Part shown: piece by piece, positions 4,698 to 9,173 of the stretch
Layout of the letters: each line of letters begins with the position of its first letter
Numbering within the stretch: the first letter of the stretch is position 1
From: an uncultured Steroidobacter sp.
GTDB taxonomy: Bacteria > Pseudomonadota > Gammaproteobacteria > Steroidobacterales > Steroidobacteraceae
Assembly: GCA_946478975.1 (NCBI GenBank)
Contig: CAMLEO010000285.1
Location: 1 to 9,173, forward strand
Direction: 5' to 3'
DNA: 9,173 nt
The notes under the pieces: generated by a model
Told to the model about the DNA's origin: nothing
Databases searched by the model: none
Seen by the model: the letters and a program-made list of their open reading frames with translations, nothing else
Made by a program: the position numbers and the translations under genes

Positions 4698-7484
4698 ATG
4701 CATAAACCGCACAACGCCCGGTTGGTACGGGCTGTCAGAGCGAACTTGGGTGGCGCAGCGCTGGCCACGGTCCTGCTCGCAGGCCCGGCTGCAGCACAAA
4801 CGACCGGTGACAGCGGCGCGCCGCTCGAAGAAGTCACGGTCACAGGCATCCGGCAGAGCTTGAGCAACTCCGCCGAAATGAAACGCGAGTCGACCATCGT
4901 TCAGGACTCGATCTCGCAGGAAGATCTGGGCAAGTTCCCGGACGCGAACGTCGCCGAATCTTTGCAACGCATTCCAGGTGTTTCGATCGATCGCAGCAAC
5001 GGCGAAGGCAAGTCCGTCACCGTGCGCGGCCTCGGTCCGCAGTTCAACTCCGTGCTGTTCAACGGCCGCACCCTGGCTTCAGACAACTTCGGCCGCGAGT
5101 TTTCCTTCGACCTGCTGGCTGCCGAACTGATCACCGGCGCCGATGTTTATAAAACTTCGCTGGGCCGGCTGCAGGAAGGCGGCATCGGTGCCACCATCAA
5201 CCTGCACACCGCGCGTCCGCTGGATTTGAATGGCTTCCGCTCGGTCGTGAGTGCCAAGGGCAACTACGAGAGCAACAACGAGGAGATCACGCCGCAGGTG
5301 TTCGGCCTGGTCAGCGACACCTTCGCCGACGATACCTTGGGCGTGCTGGGCTCTGTTTCTTACCAGGAGCGCAACGTGTCGGTCGACCGGGTGACGACCG
5401 GCGGCTGGCTGCCGAACCAGAATCTCGGTCCGGCCAGCAATCCTATTGCCACCAATGTTTATGCGCCACGCAACGTGGACATCGGCAACGACTCCGACGA
5501 GAGAAAGCGTCTCGGCATCACGCTGGTCGGCCAGTATCGTCCTTCGGATGCGCTGACCCTGACGCTCGACGGTTTGTACAACAACTTCAAGTCGGACTCG
5601 CAGAATCGCGCGCTGGGCGCATGGTTCGAGCCGTCGCAGTACACGGCTGCAACGGTTGGCGCCAACCGCACCGTCACGTCGCTCACGACCAACGGCAGCG
5701 CGGACATGATCGTTTCAAACAGTCTGCGCGACACGACCTTGAGACAAGTCGGCTTCAATACCGATTGGAAGCCGAGCGATCTGATTCATGTGACATTCGA
5801 TGCGACCACGTCGAAGGCGAAAGATCCCGGCGCCGGCAAAGACTACTTCACCGTGATCGGCGTGCCGACTTCGTACAGCTACGCCGCGCCAAATGGCGAC
5901 GGCCTGCCGTCGGTGTTCGGCTTCACACCGGGAGCAGTCACCGACGCGACTGCTGCCAGAAGTCACCTGGCGCAACGGCAAGGCGAGGGCGCATCGGACC
6001 GCGTGCACGAGTTCAAGCTCGACAGCGAGTTCATGACCGAGAGCGGAGTCTTGAAGGCGGTGCGGCTCGGTGCCGTTCACACCGCGCGCAAACTGGAGAA
6101 GCAGGGCGGCGGGACGCTCAATGTGAATTGTATGTACTGCGGCTATCCGACGCTGGTCGACCCCAGCCTGCTGCGGCCGTTCACCATCGATGGCTTGTCG
6201 GGAGGAAACGTTCCGCACACCTTCCTGACCTACAATCCGGACGCTTACCTCGCGTATCTGTCGAGCCCGGCCTCGTTGGCTGCACGCGATACTGCGTTGA
6301 ACCTGGCGCCCGGAACCTCGGCCGCGCAATTGGCAACGGATTCTCAGGGCCACGGCTTCAACTCCGTTTCAAATCCGCCCGATTTCGTCGACGAGAAAAC
6401 CTACTCGCTGTACACCGAGCTCGATGTCGAAGGCACCCTGGGTGGACTGGATTGGTTCCTGAATCTCGGCGGCCGCTACACGCACACGGACCTGACAGCA
6501 CATTCTCAACAGCGACAGTTGCTGGACTTGTTACTGTCGAGCGATATTTCGCAGTACCGGCCGGTGTATGCGAACGACGGCACCTTCGTGCCCGTGGATC
6601 AGGATGCGAGCTACGACGAGTTCCTGCCGAGCCTCAACCTGCGCGTGAACCTGATGCCGGACTTGTTGCTGCGTATCGGTGCTTCCAAGTCGCTGACGCG
6701 TCCGGCGCTCAACGATCTGCGGCCGGTGACTTCCTATAACACGATTCGCCCCGCGGCCCTGGAATCGAGCGGCGGCAATCCGAATCTGAAGCCGTACCTG
6801 TCGACCAACTTCGATGTTTCCGTGGAGTGGTACCCGACCCGGACGACCACGCTGTCGGCGGCGCCGTTCTACAAACACATCAACGACTTCATCGTGACCA
6901 CGATCGAGCAGGAGGCGGTGCCGATCGCGAACGCCGATGACATTCCGGTCGGCGGTGTGATCACAGGTCCGCACGAGGCCACGTTCTCTGCCGCTCGTCC
7001 GCGCAACGCCGATGCAGCGAACATCTGGGGCCTGGAGTTGAACCTGGTGCATACGTTCGATGAGCTGCCGGGCTGGCTCAGCGGTTTCGGCACGGCGTTG
7101 AATGCGACGTTTGTCGATACGAATCGCGATTTCAGCTCGCTGTCGCCGGCGGTGCGGTTCGCGGTGGTGGGCTTGAGCGACTCCAAGAACGCCACGGTGT
7201 TTTACGAGAGATATGGCTTCTCGGCGCGCATCGCCTACAACCGTCGCGAGTCGTTCCTGGCTTCGATCGCCGAAGGCTATGGCAGTGAGCCGCTGTTCGT
7301 GCGCAGCTACGACCAGGTCGATGCTTCGGTTTCGTACGACGTAACGGATCACGCCACGGTGTTCATCGAAGGAACGAACATCCTCGACAACGAGTACGTG
7401 ACGCAGGCTCGGTACGACAACCAGATCCGAGGCTATTACGAGTACGGTGCTCGCTTCGACGCAGGCTTCCGCCTGACATTCTGA
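4698..7484 (+). CDS. TonB-dependent outer-membrane receptor (Xanthomonas/Caulobacter-type)
   Basis: A 928-residue outer-membrane active transporter powered by TonB-ExbBD, probably for a carbohydrate. The signal peptide (basic residues to about 14, hydrophobic core, cleavage after AAA33) is followed by a TonB box, LEEVTVTG (43-50). The plug domain (about 60-180) has the family signatures LGKFPDANVAESLQRIPGV, VTVRGLGPQFNSVLFNGR and FSFDLLAAELI. The rest is a 22-strand barrel ending in FDAGFRLTF, with the terminal Phe needed for barrel assembly. It fits TIGR01782-type receptors, which often sit in sugar-utilisation loci. A Cys-x-x-Cys pair (478, 481) falls in a likely extracellular loop. Start ATG 4698 has GGGGGA just upstream and gives the best signal peptide; ATG 4686 and GTG 4671 in the same frame are alternatives. 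It lies upstream of dgoR- and dgoD-like genes on the same strand, which suggests a galactose-derived or galactonate ligand; the ligand is inference. Confidence 0.95.
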   Translation: MHKPHNARLVRAVRANLGGAALATVLLAGPAAAQTTGDSGAPLEEVTVTGIRQSLSNSAEMKRESTIVQDSISQEDLGKFPDANVAESLQRIPGVSIDRSNGEGKSVTVRGLGPQFNSVLFNGRTLASDNFGREFSFDLLAAELITGADVYKTSLGRLQEGGIGATINLHTARPLDLNGFRSVVSAKGNYESNNEEITPQVFGLVSDTFADDTLGVLGSVSYQERNVSVDRVTTGGWLPNQNLGPASNPIATNVYAPRNVDIGNDSDERKRLGITLVGQYRPSDALTLTLDGLYNNFKSDSQNRALGAWFEPSQYTAATVGANRTVTSLTTNGSADMIVSNSLRDTTLRQVGFNTDWKPSDLIHVTFDATTSKAKDPGAGKDYFTVIGVPTSYSYAAPNGDGLPSVFGFTPGAVTDATAARSHLAQRQGEGASDRVHEFKLDSEFMTESGVLKAVRLGAVHTARKLEKQGGGTLNVNCMYCGYPTLVDPSLLRPFTIDGLSGGNVPHTFLTYNPDAYLAYLSSPASLAARDTALNLAPGTSAAQLATDSQGHGFNSVSNPPDFVDEKTYSLYTELDVEGTLGGLDWFLNLGGRYTHTDLTAHSQQRQLLDLLLSSDISQYRPVYANDGTFVPVDQDASYDEFLPSLNLRVNLMPDLLLRIGASKSLTRPALNDLRPVTSYNTIRPAALESSGGNPNLKPYLSTNFDVSVEWYPTRTTTLSAAPFYKHINDFIVTTIEQEAVPIANADDIPVGGVITGPHEATFSAARPRNADAANIWGLELNLVHTFDELPGWLSGFGTALNATFVDTNRDFSSLSPAVRFAVVGLSDSKNATVFYERYGFSARIAYNRRESFLASIAEGYGSEPLFVRSYDQVDASVSYDVTDHATVFIEGTNILDNEYVTQARYDNQIRGYYEYGARFDAGFRLTF

Positions 7485-7488
7485 TCGA

Positions 7489-7523
7489 CAAGGCACCAGG
7501 GGTGACCTACCCTTGGTGCCTTG
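7489..7523 (+). terminator. intercistronic hairpin between receptor and GntR genes
   Basis: Bases 7489-7502 (CAAGGCACCAGGGG) pair with 7510-7523 (CCCTTGGTGCCTTG) over 14 bp, one of them G-U, around a 7-nt loop, 5 bp after the receptor stop. No T-run follows (CCGGGTGG), so it is not a textbook intrinsic terminator. It may be a partial terminator or a stabiliser of the receptor message, giving more receptor than regulator from one transcript. Confidence 0.6.
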
Positions 7524-7552
7524 CCGGGTGGTCGAACCGTCGGAGGTCAGGA

Positions 7553-8377
7553 ATGTCACAAGCGAAGGGGCCGCAGCGGCCTGATGCAGGGCGCGATGCA
7601 CGCCGGGCGAGGGGGCCGTACCTGATTTATTCGGTGGTCGATCAGCTCGGCCGCGACATCGTCGTCGGCGAGTACGGCGAAGCCAATCCGTTTCGCGGCG
7701 AAGCGGAGCTGGCTGCGAAGATCGGCGTCGGTCGCAGCGTGCTGCGGGAAGCGGTCAAGATTCTCGGTGCCAAAGGCCTGCTGACGGGGCGGCCCCGCCA
7801 TGGCACGTGGGTGCAGTCGGAAGAGCATTGGAACCTGCTCGATCCCGATGTGCTGCGCTGGTTGCTGGAGCGCAAGTTCTCGTTGCAGCGGTTGATGCAA
7901 TTCACCGAAGTGAGGCTGGCGGTGGAACCGATCGCTGCGGCGCTGGCCGCGAGCAATCCGGACCCGGGCGCTTTGCAGCCGGTGGAGAAGGCCATCCGCC
8001 GCATGGAAGCTGCGGAAACGGGCGACGACGATCCGCTGGACTCGGACATCGCTTTTCACGTCAGCATCCTGCGCGCCAGCGGCAATCCTTTTTTTCTCAC
8101 ATTGCAGGACCTGGTCAGCAGCGCATTGAAAACATCGATTCGATTGACGAACCAGATGAAGGGCGTGCGGCTCGCCGATGTCGCGCTTCATCGCAATGTT
8201 TTCGATGCCATCGAAGCGCGCAATCCGAAGCTGGCCCGTTCGCGGATGGAAGCATTGATCATGTCGGCCGTCGACCTGATCAAACAAACCATGGAGGCGA
8301 AGAGCGCTGCGTCGCCGGACCGGGCTGCCCCGACCGCTCCCAAAGCGAAAGCCAAACAGGCGGCACGCAAGCGCTGA
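7553..8377 (+). CDS. dgoR: GntR/FadR-family regulator, DgoR-like
   Basis: A 274-residue regulator. Residues 21-88 are the GntR winged helix-turn-helix (AELAAKIGVGRSVLREAVK, then LLTGRPRHGTWV). Residues about 113-240 are an all-helical FCD ligand-binding domain. The linker WNLLDPDVLRWLLE and the following FTEVRLAVEPIAA closely resemble E. coli DgoR, the D-galactonate-responsive repressor, as I recall that sequence. FCD metal ligands Asp165, His169 and His213 are present; the usual last His position appears to be Leu235, as it also appears in DgoR. Unusual are a 20-residue basic N-terminal extension and an Ala/Lys/Pro-rich tail (about 249-274), making it some 45 residues longer than DgoR. ATG 7553 has GGAGG at 7542-7546, 6 bp away. 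It lies 68 bp after the receptor and 21 bp before dgoD. It probably represses this locus until galactonate or a relative is present; the symbol reflects similarity and context, not proof. Confidence 0.88.
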   Translation: MSQAKGPQRPDAGRDARRARGPYLIYSVVDQLGRDIVVGEYGEANPFRGEAELAAKIGVGRSVLREAVKILGAKGLLTGRPRHGTWVQSEEHWNLLDPDVLRWLLERKFSLQRLMQFTEVRLAVEPIAAALAASNPDPGALQPVEKAIRRMEAAETGDDDPLDSDIAFHVSILRASGNPFFLTLQDLVSSALKTSIRLTNQMKGVRLADVALHRNVFDAIEARNPKLARSRMEALIMSAVDLIKQTMEAKSAASPDRAAPTAPKAKAKQAARKR

Positions 8378-8398
8378 CTCACGGTTGACAGGACTCCC

Positions 8399-9173
8399 AT
8401 GCCAGACCACATCGTCAAAATCGAAAGTTTTCCGGTCCGCCCCCGCTGGTTGTTCGTCCGCGTCGAAACGGCGCAGGGCGCGGTCGGATGGGGCGAGGCC
8501 ACGCTGGAAGGTCACGTCGAATCGGTGATGGGCGCGATCGACGCGGCTCGCGACCGGCTCGTCGGTCACGACTCGGCTCGCATCGAAGACGCGTGGCAGC
8601 TCCTGCATCGCCTTGGTTTCTACCGCGGCGGGCCCGTTTTGCTTTCCGCCATCGCGGGCATCGATCAAGCGTTGTGGGATTTGAACGCGCGTAAGCTCGG
8701 TGTGCCGGTTTATCAACTGCTCGGCGGAAAAGTGCGGGATCGAATTCCCGTGTACGCATGGATCGGTGGCGACAAGCCGCACGATGTGGCCGCTGGCGCT
8801 GCAGCTCGTAAAGCGCAGGGATTCAGCGCGGTGAAAATGAATGGCACCGAGGCCATCGGCTGGCTCGAAGGCTCCAAACAAATCGATGCACTGGTGGAGC
8901 GAGTCGGATCGGTGCGGGCCACCGGCATGGACGTGGGCATCGATTTCCATGGCCGCGTGCACAAGCCAATGGCGCGATCAGTGCTGCGAGCGATCGAACC
9001 ATTGCAGCCGTTGTTCGCAGAAGAGGTCGTCCTCGCCGAGCATGCGAAAGCACTCGAACTGATCGCGCAGCAGACCAGTGTGCCGCTGGCGATGGGCGAG
9101 CGTCTTTACAGCCGCTGGGATTTCCGGCCGTTCTTCGAGGGCGGCGCCATCGACATCGCACAGCCGGACATCG
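8399..9173 (+). CDS. dgoD: D-galactonate dehydratase (enolase superfamily), 3' end cut by window edge
   Basis: Cytoplasmic Mg-dependent enzyme that removes water from D-galactonate to give 2-keto-3-deoxy-D-galactonate, the first step of the DeLey-Doudoroff galactonate branch. The first 258 codons are visible, of about 382 in E. coli DgoD. Residues 1-115 form the enolase N-terminal capping domain and match DgoD closely (GFYRGGPVLLSAIAGIDQAL; LLGGKVRDRI). The barrel then shows the DgoD signature IDFHGRV with metal ligand Asp182 and catalytic His184, metal ligands Glu208 and Glu234 (GERLYS), and FSAVKMNG. Spacing between these residues equals that of the E. coli enzyme. One difference is EEVVL (208-212) where E. 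coli has EEPVL. The catalytic His of the later barrel strands lies outside the window. ATG 8399 has CAGGA 5 bp upstream and follows the regulator by 21 bp, so co-transcription is likely. Other acid-sugar dehydratases are possible but fit less well. Confidence 0.9.
   Translation, partial: MPDHIVKIESFPVRPRWLFVRVETAQGAVGWGEATLEGHVESVMGAIDAARDRLVGHDSARIEDAWQLLHRLGFYRGGPVLLSAIAGIDQALWDLNARKLGVPVYQLLGGKVRDRIPVYAWIGGDKPHDVAAGAAARKAQGFSAVKMNGTEAIGWLEGSKQIDALVERVGSVRATGMDVGIDFHGRVHKPMARSVLRAIEPLQPLFAEEVVLAEHAKALELIAQQTSVPLAMGERLYSRWDFRPFFEGGAIDIAQPDI

Noticed and set aside
5621..6739. 372-codon plus-strand frame inside the TonB receptor
   Set aside because: Out-of-frame, Arg-rich translation of a gene whose other frame is a continuous receptor; no independent ribosome site or domain.
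8385..8394. TTGACAGGAC before dgoD, also present at 2280-2289 before the small exported-protein gene
   Set aside because: Ten shared bases could suggest a common operator, but before dgoD they include the ribosome site, and no further flanking match or symmetry is seen. Probably coincidence.
7556..8962. 468-codon minus-strand open frame opposite dgoR and dgoD
   Set aside because: It spans two genes with strong family matches on the plus strand; its own product has shadow-like composition (Arg, His, Asp, Gln) and no motif.

Overview
The window looks like chromosomal DNA of a GC-rich Gram-negative proteobacterium. The evidence is an outer-membrane TonB-dependent receptor of the Xanthomonas/Caulobacter type, a lipoprotein with an outer-membrane-style lipobox, and strong G/C preference at third codon positions. 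The mix of gene families would suit a gammaproteobacterium such as Xanthomonadales or Steroidobacteraceae. That placement is inference; the window holds no rRNA or other marker gene. I see no tRNA, rRNA, CRISPR array, insertion sequence or phage gene.

Layout. (1) Positions 1-1882, minus strand: a hypothetical outer-membrane lipoprotein (1313-1882), then an MFS_3/EntS-like major facilitator permease (1-1135) that runs off the left edge. (2) Positions 1883-2329: a 447-bp stretch with no convincing gene, but with palindromes, a micro-ORF and two hairpins just ahead of a small exported protein of unknown function (2333-2659, plus). (3) That small gene converges, 2 bp apart, with a LysR-type regulator (2662-3576, minus). 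The LysR gene is divergent from an MBL-fold protein (3687-4514, plus), with a perfect 15-bp inverted repeat between the two. The MBL protein lacks most of the histidines that normally bind metal. A strong hairpin terminator, whose left arm grows out of an 11-bp tandem repeat, closes this unit. (4) Positions 4698-9173, plus strand: a TonB-dependent receptor, a DgoR-like GntR/FadR-family regulator and the first 258 codons of a DgoD-type D-galactonate dehydratase (enolase superfamily), which continues past the right edge.

Functional reading. Region 4 looks like a sugar or sugar-acid utilisation locus. The receptor would import a galactose- or galactonate-related substrate across the outer membrane. 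The GntR protein would sense galactonate or a related acid. DgoD would dehydrate D-galactonate to 2-keto-3-deoxy-galactonate. The kinase and aldolase expected to complete the pathway would lie beyond the window. The receptor's ligand is inferred only from its neighbours.

No clearly new multi-gene system is visible. The items most worth a second look are the MBL protein with a degraded metal site beside its LysR regulator, the repeat-derived terminator, and the structured leader ahead of the small exported protein.
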